DNA from: Nonomuraea ceibae
GTDB taxonomy: Bacteria; Actinomycetota; Actinomycetes; Streptosporangiales; Streptosporangiaceae
Assembly: GCF_019396325.1 (NCBI RefSeq)
Contig: NZ_JAHKRO010000002.1
Span: forward strand, 202,889 to 266,888
Reading direction: 5' to 3'
DNA: 64,000 bases
The number at the start of each line of letters is the position of its first letter. The stretch's first letter is position 1. The position numbers were made by a program, and so were the translations under genes. The notes under the pieces are model-generated. The model made no database searches and was not told where the DNA came from. It worked only from the letters and a program-made list of their open reading frames with translations. Positions 1 to 10,600 of this stretch are shown here, in pieces.

Positions 1-200
1 CCCCGTGGGCAGCGTGCCGGCGCAGGCCCGTCCACTGACAGGGCGTCGATCAAGGGGCCGGGGCGCTGGCAGCGCGCACGGGAAGCTCCGCCAATGGCAG
101 CGTCCCGCCAGAAGGCCACACCCGGTGGCAGGGCGTCCAGTGACAGCGTGCCCGGCGGCGGGGCCCGTGACAGGGGGCAGGGGGCCGTGGCGGGGCGCGA

Positions 201-361
201 AGCGGAAGCCCAAGGCGGAGGCCCGAGGCAGAGGCCCGCGGCAGAAGCCCGAGGCGAAGGCCCGAGGCGGAGGCCCGTGACAGGGGGGCAGGGGCACAGG
301 GCCGTGGCGAAGGACCCGTAGCGAGCGCAAGGCGGAGACCCGAGGCGGAGACCCGAGGCGG
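201..361. repeat. GC-rich minisatellite in the left-edge non-coding stretch
   Basis: Degenerate head-to-tail copies of a roughly 12-base unit close to GGCGGAGGCCCGA fill this stretch, with a second cluster (GGCGGAGACCCGA) just before the first gene's stop. The whole 1-381 stretch has open frames in several phases, but their translations are low-complexity Arg/Pro/Gly repeats with no domain. I see no gene in it. The next gene ends at 382 on the minus strand, so this is 3' flanking DNA. Confidence 0.6.
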
Positions 362-381
362 TGGGGAGGGTGGGAGGCGGG

Positions 382-915
382 TTACTGGTCGGGGGGTTGG
401 TGGAGGCGTTGGAAGTTGGTGAGGCTGTCGCGGTAGTAGGCGAGGTCGTCCACCAGAGCCTCGTACGTGAAGCGTTCGGGGTTGTCCTCGTACGCCGCTC
501 TGCCCATGTCGGTCCAGAACGCCTCCGGCGGGGGCGGGGTGCCGTCGGAGCGGACGAACTTGAGCGCCTCGGCGACGGCGTCGGCGGCGAAGCGCCAGTC
601 GGCGACGACGTCGTGGTAGCGCTCGTCGACGGTGGTGTCGGCGGAGTAGAGGAGGCCGCCTTCCAGGGCGCGGTCCGCGTACGTGGCGGCGATGAGGACC
701 CATTGGCCCAGGTCGATCAGCTCGGAGAGGCCCAGGCCGAAGGTGGCGTCCTCGAGGCGGGCCTCTTCTTCCGAGACGAAGGGGACGACGATCTCGGCGT
801 CGCCCGCGCGGACGAGCCAGTCGTCGTCCTGCTCGGTGACGACGCGTTCGGCTCCGGGGCTGGTGATGTCGAGGTAGACGTACGCCTCAACCAGGGAGCG
901 GGCGTAGTCAGGCAT
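382..915 (-). CDS. Hypothetical protein, paralogue of its upstream neighbour; candidate immunity protein
   Basis: This 177-residue acidic soluble protein has no signal peptide or membrane segment, and I do not recognise the family. Its C-terminal half lines up with the C-terminal half of the upstream gene (908-1654): both have a G(Q/E)W core, an EA(L/I)KFV motif, then an AFW motif with a Glu/Arg-rich helix ending in YRD. The two are therefore tandem paralogues, although this one lacks the neighbour's Cys pairs. Its ATG overlaps the upstream stop by 8 bases in another frame, so it is probably translationally coupled. As the last gene of a leftward operon headed by T7SS small proteins and the 3277-residue protein, it sits where immunity genes of polymorphic toxins usually lie. 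That role is inference from position only. Confidence 0.75.
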   Translation of the reverse strand: MPDYARSLVEAYVYLDITSPGAERVVTEQDDDWLVRAGDAEIVVPFVSEEEARLEDATFGLGLSELIDLGQWVLIAATYADRALEGGLLYSADTTVDERYHDVVADWRFAADAVAEALKFVRSDGTPPPPEAFWTDMGRAAYEDNPERFTYEALVDDLAYYRDSLTNFQRLHQPPDQ

Positions 916-1654
916 GCTGGGCCGCCAGGTCGCGGTAGGTGTCGCGGACGATGAGGAGGCGGTCGAGGTGGAAGCGGCCGGGTTCGGCGGCGCGCATCTC
1001 CAGGCCGCGCTCGGACCAGAACGCGTCGTCGGGCACCTCGTCCTGGCCGGGCGGGACGAACTTGATGGCCTCGCCGACGGCGGCGGCCGCGATGGACAGG
1101 GCGCGGTGGGCTTCGGCCCGGTCGTCGGCGGGCACGTGGCCGGCCGTGAGGTCGGCGACCCAGAGCCATTCGCCGGCGTCGAGGAGTTCGGAGGGCTCGG
1201 CGGCGCCGAACGTCGGATAGCCGTCGGGCGGGATCGGGCGTTCCGGCAGGCCGAAGAGGAACTCGCGGCTCGTGCCGCACTCGCCGCAGTCGCCGGCGTA
1301 GCGGCTGACCAGCGTGCCGTCGACCGTGGTCAGGCCGCTGTCCCAGGTGGTTTCCGCAGAACCGCACGTCTCGCACGGGTGCAGGTCGAGGTAGAGGTGC
1401 GCCTCGTCCCTGGTGCGTGCCACCGCGAATGCCATTGCCGTCCTTTCGTCCCGCGGGTCCCGCTCCCGGAGGTCTCGGTCCCGGGAGTCTCGGTCCCGGG
1501 GGTCCCGATCCCGGGGGTCCCGATCCCGGAGGTCCCGATCCCGGAGGTCCCGATCCCGGAAGTCCCGATCCCGGAAGTCCCGGTCCCGGAAGTCCCGATC
1601 CCGGAAGTCCCGGTCCCGGAAGTCCCGGTCCCGGAGGTCCCGGGGTCCCATCAT
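908..1654 (-). CDS. Zinc-ribbon-like hypothetical protein with N-terminal RDRDx repeats; candidate immunity protein
   Basis: The frame gives 248 residues from an ATG at 1654. Residues 8-67 are twelve pentapeptides: eleven RDRDx (x = F, L, P or S) and one RERDP, encoded by a 15-bp tandem repeat. From about residue 74 a compact domain begins with two Cys pairs (CETC, then CGEC about 30 residues later), a likely zinc ribbon. A C-terminal region shares the EW, EAIKFV and AFW motifs with the next gene (382-915). ATG 1654 overlaps the TGA of the giant gene (ATGA), which supports coupling and inclusion of the repeats. The alternative start is ATG 1435, giving 175 residues without repeats. Immunity to, or partnership with, the giant protein is an inference from operon position. 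Confidence 0.7.
   Translation of the reverse strand: MMGPRDLRDRDFRDRDFRDRDFRDRDFRDRDFRDRDLRDRDLRDRDPRDRDPRDRDSRDRDLRERDPRDERTAMAFAVARTRDEAHLYLDLHPCETCGSAETTWDSGLTTVDGTLVSRYAGDCGECGTSREFLFGLPERPIPPDGYPTFGAAEPSELLDAGEWLWVADLTAGHVPADDRAEAHRALSIAAAAVGEAIKFVPPGQDEVPDDAFWSERGLEMRAAEPGRFHLDRLLIVRDTYRDLAAQHA
1456..1642 (-). repeat. 15-bp in-frame tandem repeat (RDRDx minisatellite)
   Basis: About twelve copies of a 15-base unit close to GGTCCCGATCCCGGA (plus strand) run head to tail. They vary by A/G exchanges that mostly change only the fifth residue of the encoded pentapeptide. Unit length is a multiple of three, so copy-number changes keep the downstream reading frame. The repeat lies between two possible starts (1654 and 1435) of the zinc-ribbon protein. 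Confidence 0.9.
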
Positions 1655-4600
1655 GCCGTCGCCACGGGGGTGGGGGCACACTGGCACGGCTCGTCGTCGC
1701 GGCAGTCGCATTCCTCCCAGTCCGGGTACCAGCCGGTGACGTTCGTGAGCTTGCGGTAGGGGCGCCACTTCTCGCTGCGGTGGCGTTTGGGCGTGTCCTT
1801 CATGAGGGCGATCAGCTCGGCGGCGAGGCTGGGCGGGATCGCGTAGCTGATGTCGGCGCGCGCGGCGAGGGTGAGCAGGGTGTCGATGCGGGCCGAGCGC
1901 TCGGCGGGGATGGAGGTGCGGACCTGGCGTGCGGCTTCGGCAAGCTGGGCGACGGCCTGGAAGTGGGCGGCCATCCGGGGGTCGCCGGCCGCCCGGGCCG
2001 CCGCCCCGGCCGCGATGGCTGCCGCGGCGCGCTCGCTGACGTCCACCGTGGCGTACGGGTCGAGCTCGATGACCACGGGGTTGCTCGACGTGTCCCCGGA
2101 GGTCCGGGAGCCGTTCGTACCGATTCCGGGGGCCTGGGAGCCGTTCGTACCGACTCCGGGGGCTTGGGTGCCGTTCGCGGAGGCTCCTGAGGCCCGGGTG
2201 TCGTTCGGGGAGGCTGCGGGGCCCCGGGTGCCGTTCGGGGTGGGGGCGCCGGGGATGCGGGGGGTTGGGGTCGCGGGGCGGATCTGGAGGTCGGTCGGGG
2301 GGCGGCCGGGGATCTCCAGGGTGATCCGGCCGTCGCCGTGGTGGTGGGCGCGGGCGCCGGCGATCGCCGCGCCTCGTTCGACCGCGCGGACGACGGCCGT
2401 CAGCGGAAGCGTCGCCAGGCTGACGGGGGCGGGGGCGGGTGCGGTGGTGGCGCCCCAGTTGAGGAGGCTCGCTATCCGGCTGCGGGGTTGGGGGGCGCCG
2501 GCCCAGGGCGCCGGGGGCGGGGTGTGGCCGCGGCGGGTGAGGTCGGCGGCGACGGCGTCGATCGCCTGCGCGAGGCGGTCTCGGGTCGGCGTGTCGGTGG
2601 CGGCGTGCCACTTGCGGGACAGGTGGGCGTGCTCGTTGAGGCGCGGCGTCAGGCAGTGGTCGACGACCGGCTCGCCACGAGAGGAGAGGGCGGCGAGGAA
2701 GGAGCGGACGACGCCCTGGGGCCGGCCGGCGGCGCGGGCGGCGCCGTCCTGGGCGAGGTGGGTGATCTCGTGCACCAGGACGGACGACACGACGTCCGGG
2801 TGGAGGCGCGGGGCGAGGACCATGACGTGCGCTTCGTCGGCGGTGGTGCCGGTGCGGAGGTGCGTACGGCCGGTCAGGCCCGGGCCGGGGTCGCCGACGG
2901 TCACGCGCACGTGGTGGACGGCGCCGGACGGCAGTTCGACCTGGAGCGTGTCGCCGGACCAGGTGAGGCTGCGGACGGCGCCGCCGAAGTCGGTCAGCGA
3001 CACGTTCTGGGCCTGGATCTCGGTCAGGGAGAGGTCCTCGGTCCCGTCGGGCCGGGCGGCGGCGTCGAGGGGTGTGGCGGGGAGCTCGGGCGAGGTCACA
3101 GAGGTGCCGGGGCCGGACGAGGGTGAGGTGGCGGAGCCGCCGCCGGGCGTGCCGGCCGCGGCGGCCGGGTTCTCCGCGGCGGCTGCCTTGTAGGGGTAGA
3201 CGGGCTTGGGCTCGGCGGGGCGGTTGTGCCCGTTGTTCTCCAGGGCCTTGAGCACCTGGTCGGTGAAGGTGCCCGGGTCCTGCGAGGTGTCGAAGACGGC
3301 GCGCAGGTCGAGGCCGGTGCTCTCGGCCAGGGTGAGCACGTCGGGGGGCAGGGTGGCGAACGCCTCGGCGAACCCGCCGTCGAAGGTCTCGCTGCGTACG
3401 GAGCCGTCGGGGTGGGCGTAGTAGCGGCGCGGGACCCCGTTCTCGGTCACGGTGACGACGGCGACGGCGCCGCGGTCGCGCGCTTCCAGGCGGGCGTCGG
3501 TGAGCTGCGGGATCAGTCCCTGGCGGGTGCCCGTGGCGCGGAACGTCTCGCGGACGGAGGACGGCGGGGCGACGCGGATGCCCGCTTCCATGCGCGCCCG
3601 CATCTCGTTGATCTCCTCGCCGAAGAGGGTCACGAAGATCTCGCCGCCGGTGGCGTGCCGCATGGTGACGGCGTCGCCGATGGGGGTGGGCGGGCCGCCG
3701 GGCAGGCGGCGTACGTGCTGGAAGGTGAGGTCGTAGTCGACGCGGAGGCGGACGGTGTAAAGCGCCCCGTTGCGGAACTCGCTGCGTTCGACGCGGCCGC
3801 CGCTGGTTTCGGTGACGCTTTCCGCGGACTGCTCGCCCAGGGACGCGCCGAGGCCGATCCCCGCCTCGGGGATCATGCCGCCGTTGGCGCCTCCGCTCAT
3901 GGGGGCGAAGCGGCCGCGGCCCACGGTCACGCTCATGCTGGTCGCCTCGCGGTCGACCTCGCCCTTCTCTCCCGTGAACGGGCCGCTGTAGACCTGCATG
4001 TCGGAGGTGTGCGCCTCGATGGTCACGTCGACGCCCTGGTTGCGGGCGCCCTGCCGGCCCAGGGGCACGACCACCTCGCCGCCGGGCCTGGACATGCGCT
4101 CGAACACGCTGATCAGCGCGTCCACGGACAGGCGGCTGGTCAGTTCGCCCATGCGCGCGGCCACGGTGGCGCGGCCGACCATCTTCTCCAGCTGGCCGCT
4201 GACGACCTCCAGCAGCGTCGGCTTGCCGGCGTCGGTGAACAGCGACTCCGGGAAGTACCCGCGGGGCAGTTCGGCGCGGCGGGGGTCGATGACCGGCGGG
4301 GCCTCCGTCACGTTCGCGTCGGCGGGCCGGATCATGCCGGTGGGGATGCGGCGCACCACGACCGCGTCGTAGGTGCGCCGTACCTCGCGGGTCTTGCGGC
4401 TGACGGCGCCGCTCGCCTTCTGGGCGACCGAGCGGACCTTGCCGCCGGGCAGCGGTCTCCGTTCGATCTCGACGACGAGGTCCATCTCCTGCCGCACCCG
4501 GTCGAGGCCGAGGAACAGGGCGATGCGCTGGAGCCGCACGATCTGCCGGCCGCGCGTCGCGCCGAAGGATTTCGTGAGGTCGGTCGAGGCGCTGACGCCG

Positions 4601-7600
4601 CCGGTGTCGGTCTCCTCCTTGCCGCTGAAGTCGGCGCCGAAGGCGTGTGAGCCGTTGAACCCTTCGGACTCGGTGACGTCGGTGTAGCGGTAGAACTGCT
4701 TGATGGCGCCGGCGGCGTCGGTGTGGCCGATCAGCTCGGCGCGGTCGGCGCCGTGCTTGGGCACCATCCGCACCCTGACCGTGATCTCCTCGGCGACCCC
4801 GCTGGTCAGGTCGCCGAGCGCGTTGTAGGTCTTGCTGTAGCCGTTCCGGCTCCACATGTCGTTGACGCGGATCTCGGTGCGGGTGCGGGCGAAGTCGACC
4901 GCCACTTCCCTGCGCAGGGTGGGGGCGGCCTTCAGCACCTCGGGCGCGACCTCTTCGAGCATGTTGAGGACTTCGTCGCGGAGCTGGACGCGTTTGCCGC
5001 TCTTGTCCTTGGCGGTGAGGGACTCCATGAGGCTGAGTCCCATCGCGTTCTGGTACGGCCGGGCCAGCACGACTTCGCGGCTCTGCTGGATGAGGTCCCT
5101 GGCTCGCGACAGCAGGCGGGCGAGCTGCTTGTGCATGGGCATGCGCCGCTCGCGCTGCGGCGTGCTCTGGTTCTGCGCGGACTGGTGCCCGCTGGGCCCG
5201 CTCTGCGCCGTCTGCCCCTTGCCCTTGCGCCGCTGCTTGGCCGGCTGCTGCGGTTCGACGACCTTCCTGAGCGCGGTGAGGAGGGCGTGTGGGGTGTGCT
5301 GTTCGGCCAGGCCGAGGTCCTCCCCGGCGGCGCGGGCGTCGGCCAGGGCCTTGGTGTAGCGCGTGAGGAGCGCGGTGGCGAGGGTCCGGTCCAGGGTGAG
5401 GCTGCCGTTGATGAACCGCTCGACCGCGTCGGCCACGAGGTGCAGCGGCAGGTCGAGGTCGTCGTCGGAGTACAGGAGCAGGGCGTCGTACTCGGGGATC
5501 GTCAGCAGGGCGGCGCCGCGGCTGTGGGCCGGGCGGGCGGCCCTGGGCGTGACCCCGTCGGGGACGGTCTCGTTGCCGGTGTACGTGAAGCCGACGTCGG
5601 CGCGGATGACGTAGTGCCGGCCGGTCTCGATCGTGAGTTCCTCGGTGCCCCAGATGTCGAGCTGCGAGATCGAGGTGGACGTCGACTTGGAGACGGAGGG
5701 GAACGACAGCTTGCCGCCGTCGTTGGTGGTGCCGCCGTCGTCGTGGTCGGTCCCGCTCGCGGACAGGCTCGTGTTCCGGCTCACGGACCCGCCGTAGCTG
5801 ACGCCCGCGCTGCCCATGCCGAACTTGATGTCGCCGCTGACGTGGTCGACGACGCCGACCACCTCGGCGGCGCCGTACTCGCCCTTCACGGACAGGAAGG
5901 AGCGGGTGGTGGTGCCGCGGGTGCGGATGCCGGTCTCGCTGCTGTACGCGTCGTCTTCCCACTCGCGGTGCCCGGCGAGGTTGCGCATGTTGACCAGGCC
6001 CGCGAAGTGGTGGAAGGCGGGCGAGTCGCTGCGCATGGCCCTCGGCAGCACCTCCCGGGCGGCGGCCAGCGCGTTGCCGGGGTCGAGGTGCAGCATCTTG
6101 GTCCGCGCCAGCACCTTGGCGGACAGCTTGCCCACCGGCGCCTGCTTCGGGTTCTTCGCGGGCATGAGGTCGGCGGCGATGACGAGCTTGGCCTCGCCCT
6201 TGCGGGAGGAGATCTGCTCGCGCTTGCCGTTGTGCTCCAGCTCGACGATCACGCGGTGCCGCATGGTGTACACGCCGACGATGTCGCCGCTCTCGCCCAG
6301 CGTCACGATGTTCTGCGTGCCGCCGTGGCTGGAGCCGACGTTCCGGTTGTATCCACGGCTGTAGCTGCCGTTGACCTCGTGGCCGAAGCCGTTCTGGCCT
6401 TCCCCCGGCGCGTCGCTCTCGGCGAGCCCGACCTTGCCGGGGTACGTCCTGGACCGGCTGAAGCCGCGCCCGGAGGTGTCGGAGCCGATGTCGAGGTAGA
6501 CCACCGCCTCCGCGTCGGTGTAGCCGATGTAGGTGAAGTCCTTGAAGTCCTGCTTGAGCTGGATGTGCACGGTGTAGTGCTCGGAGGTGCGGTTGGGGCG
6601 GTGCCGTACCAGGTCGAAGTGCAGTCCGTCCTGCGCCGCCTGGTCGTAGCCGGCCTGCATGCGCCGGGCCGACAGCTGGGTGAGGACCTCGCGCAGGTTG
6701 TGGATCTGGCTCGCGAGCTCCAGCTCGTTGTCCGAGAACACGAACTCGCCGTTCACGATCTTCGGCACCACGCCGCGCTCGCCGAGGTCGCTCAGGACGT
6801 CCTGGGCGACCTCGTCCATCCCGAGGACCTCCTGGACGAGGGCCGGGCCGGCGCCGCGGAGCTGGCCGGGCTGGTCGCCCATCGTGGGGGGCAGTCCGGC
6901 CGTGCGGCCTTCGGGCACCTCGGGGATGGGGTCGCCGCGCAGCACCGGGATGCCGTCGGCCCCGATCACCACCTTGCCGTCCTTGCGGAGGAGCGCGCCC
7001 TCGTCGACGGGCAGGCCGAACCGGTAGGCGGCCGACTCCTGCATGGCGACCAGCGCGGTGCTGTCGACGTCCGGGAGGGTGACGGGGGCCTGGCCGGGGC
7101 GCTCGACGGTGATCGAGTGGACCATCATGAGCTTGTACGACTGCCGCGGGCCCTTCTTGCGGTGCACGCTCGGGTGGATGGCCTGCTGGTTGGCGGTCGA
7201 CGAGTGGGAGTGCGAGGCCGATCTTCCGGTTTCGGCCTTGGGGTTGATGGAAGGCTCGAACTCGCCCAGGGGCCCCAGGACGTCGAGGTCCTCAAGCCGG
7301 TGGATCTTGAGCTTGGCTGAGGCGCTGAGGCCGGTGGAGCCGCCCGCCGACGCCCCGCCGGGGACGTTGGCGAAGTCGATGAGCACCTCCTCCTCCCACT
7401 CGTCCGAGCTGGGCTGGCCCACCAGCGGGCTGTCGGGGACCTGGACGATCCTGGTGTCGACCCTGATGCGCACGTCGGTGCGTCCCCCGACGGTGAGGGG
7501 CCGCCTGAACCCGCCGTTGACCGCCTCGCGCAGCGCCATCGGCAGCTCGTCGACGAGGGTCGTGCGCAGGTTGTGGTGCGCGATGGAGCCGACCGTGGCG

Positions 7601-10600
7601 TAGTCGCCGCCGAGGTGGTCGGCGACCATGTCGAGGGCGCCTTCGAGACCGGTCATGCCGGTGACGGTGACGTTCCGGAGCTCGGGGTCGCGCTTGTCGG
7701 GGTCGATCCTGGTGACGTTCCGGGGCGGCGGCTCGACGTGCGGGTGCGTGAACCACACCCGCTGGCCTGCGGCGTCGGCGGGAGCGCCGGAGCTCACGGT
7801 GACGCGGCCCTCCCAGGTGCGCGAGCCGGGCACGCGGATCTCCGCCGTCCAGGTGGCCGTGCCCTCGTACAGCATCGACTCGCTGCGGTTGTCGACGACG
7901 GAGCCCGACTGGAAGGCGGGGCCGGCGCCGCCGGTGACGCTCGCGCTGCGGCCGGCGTTGACGCCGAATCCCGCACCGAGGAACTGGTTGGCCATCTGCA
8001 GGAACGAGTCCTCGGGCAGCATCGGCGTCAGGATGCCGGTGTCGAAGTTCGGCGCCAGGCCGCCGCTGTTGGCCGCGGTGCCGTTGACCGTCCGGCCGCC
8101 CAGGACGAACATGCCGACCATGATCTCCGAGGCGATCACGGACGGCTCGAACACCTCGACGAGGTCGCTGAGCGTGAGCTTGAGCCGCACCTCGGCCGCG
8201 TCCTTGCCGACACCGGGCCGCAGCACGAGGCCGTCCTCGCTCAGCACCTTGTGGAAGTTCTGCCGGATCGCGGTCTCGAGCTCGTTGATGGTGTAGCGGT
8301 GGCTGACGCCCTTGCCCTCCAGCAGCTCGTTGACCGCCTCGGTGAGCTTGGTCAGGTGGGCGATCCGGGACGTGGGCATCGCGGTGGTCCGGCTGTCGGC
8401 GGCCGGCTGGGTGGCGGCGCGGGCGACCAGGTAGGCCCGGTGGGCCTGCCTGGCCTTCGCCAGGTTCTCCTTGCTGGGGTCCACCCGCAGCGTCCGGTAC
8501 GCGCGCTCGGCCGCCTGGGCGGCGGTCCGCGTCCTCTCGTAACGCTCGGCCATCCGCAGGTGCCTGGCCTCCTTGGCCCGGTGGCCCTTTGCCTCGGCCA
8601 GCGCCTTGCGCACGCGCACCTGCTTGCCCTGGTCGCGCTGCTTACGGGCCTTCTTCGCCGCCTCGGCGGACTCCTTGGCCTTGTTCCGCGCCTCCTGGGC
8701 GGTCTTCTTCTTGGACGCGACCTGCTGCGTCAGGTTGTCCTCCGCCTGGTGGAAGAAGTCGACCAGGCGGCGGATCTCCAGGAGGTCGGGGGTGCCGTCG
8801 GGGACGCCGGGCACGCGCGGCGGCTGCTCGGCCGGGGTGGGCGTGAAGGGCAGCGGGGGCGCGGCGTGGCCGCGCGTGGCCAGGTCGGCCATCACCCCGT
8901 CGATGTCGGCGACGAGCCTCCGCTGCTCTCGGGAGTTGGTGGCCTGCTGCCACTGCTCGACGAGGTAGCCGAGCTCGTTCATCCGGGCGGCCACGCACAG
9001 GTCCTGCGTCTCGCGCATCCTGCCGCGTGACAGCATCCGGCGCACCACCCCCTGCTTCTCCGGGGCATGCAGGTGGTGCAGGGTGTCGGTGATCTCGTGC
9101 AGCATGGTGCGCGCCACCTGGTCGGCGGCCATGCCGCGGGCGAGGTGGACGACGTGCGCCTCGGCGCTGCTGGTCCCGGCGTTGACCTCGGTGCGGCCCA
9201 TGAGGGACGCGTCGAGGCGGCCGATCACCGGGCGGAAGTGGTGGATGCCCTGGCGGGTGCGCACGAGCAGCGTGGAGCCGTCGGCGGACCAGCTCCAGCC
9301 CGTGACGCCCTCGGTGCGGAAGTGGTGGGGGCGCAGCGCGTCCACGCCCGCCTTCACCTCGGCGTCGGTCAGCGTGGTGCCGTCCGTGCGGCCGTCCGGG
9401 ACGAAGCGGGTGCCGGGCAGGGCGCGCGAGGTGACGGTGCCGGGCTTGCTCCGGGTGGGGCGTGCCGCCTGGGATCCGTCCTCGTTCGTCCGGGCTTGCG
9501 GGGCGGTGTCGATGCTGGGCCTGCTCGCGGCCTGGACCAGGAGCAGGGTCGCGTCCATGCGCAGGCGGGCCTGGTCGATGCCCTGCGCGGCGCGCTCCTC
9601 CAGGGCGGTCCGCACGGCGTTCACCGTGGAGGCGGGGATCACCAGCTCGCTGTTGTCCACGCTGAGGACCAGGTCGCCGCCTCGGGTGGCGAGCATGGTG
9701 GGGAAGTTCGTCTCGGCCGCGTCCAGCAGGGCGGTGTGCGCGCCGGTGACGTGCGCGGGCGCGTTGGCGGGGGCCGGGATCGCGTCCTTGACCGGCACCC
9801 GCTCCTCGGCGGCGGGCGCGGCCTCCGGGGTGGAGGCGGGGTCCGGGGCGGGGGCCTCGTCGGGAGTGGGCGCCGCGTCGGGAGCGGGGGCTTCGTCTGG
9901 GGCGGGGGCCGCGTCAGGGGCGGGGGTCGTGTCGTCGGTGGACGCCGGAGCCGCAGCGGAGTTGGTCGAGGTGGTGGAGGCCGGGGTCGCGGTGGGCGCC
10001 GGGGCCGCGTTCGCGGCGGGCTCCTGCTGCCGCTCCTCCTCCCGGTCCTCGTCGGGGGCGGGCTGCGAGGAGCGGGTACGGGAGTCGGCGTCGGGCGTGG
10101 CGGGCCCGCGGCGGCCCGCCGCGTTGTCGTCCTGCGAGCGGTTGGTCCGCGTGTCGGTGTCGGAGCCGGAGGAGCGGGCGCCGTCCGAGGCGGACGACCC
10201 GGCCGGGGCGCCGCCCCGCGTGGTGGTGGAGTTCGGCGCTGAGGGCGCGGGCCCGGCCGGGGCGGGGCCGGCGGGGCCGTTGGCGGGCCCGTTGGACGAC
10301 GTGGTGTTGCTGCCGGGGTCGCCGCCGGGCGGGGTGCCGCCGGAGCGGGCCGCGTCGGAGCGGGCGGCGGCGTCCTGCGCGGACGCCAGGGCGCTGGTCG
10401 GGTGGGTCAGTGCGGACAGGACGTCCGGGTTGAACGGGCTGATGGTGCCGGTGCGGCCGACGCCGCCGAGGAACCCGCCCATCATCGCCTCGGCGGTGAA
10501 CGGGTTCTCCATCCGCCCGTAGACGGCGGCGTTGGCGACGAAGCTGCCGAGCGGCGAGGCGATCATGTTGTTGAGGCCGGTGTTGAGCGCCCTCCCGGCG

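Noticed and set aside
1655-5962. Long minus-strand open frame running upstream of the repeat protein
   Set aside because: This extension is Arg/Pro/His low-complexity sequence, in a different frame from the giant gene it covers; only the last 747 bases (908-1654) are supported as a gene.
4723-7320. 865-codon plus-strand frame antisense to the giant gene
   Set aside because: Composition is Val/Ala/Gly/His-rich with no domain, as expected for an antisense frame of a high-GC gene.
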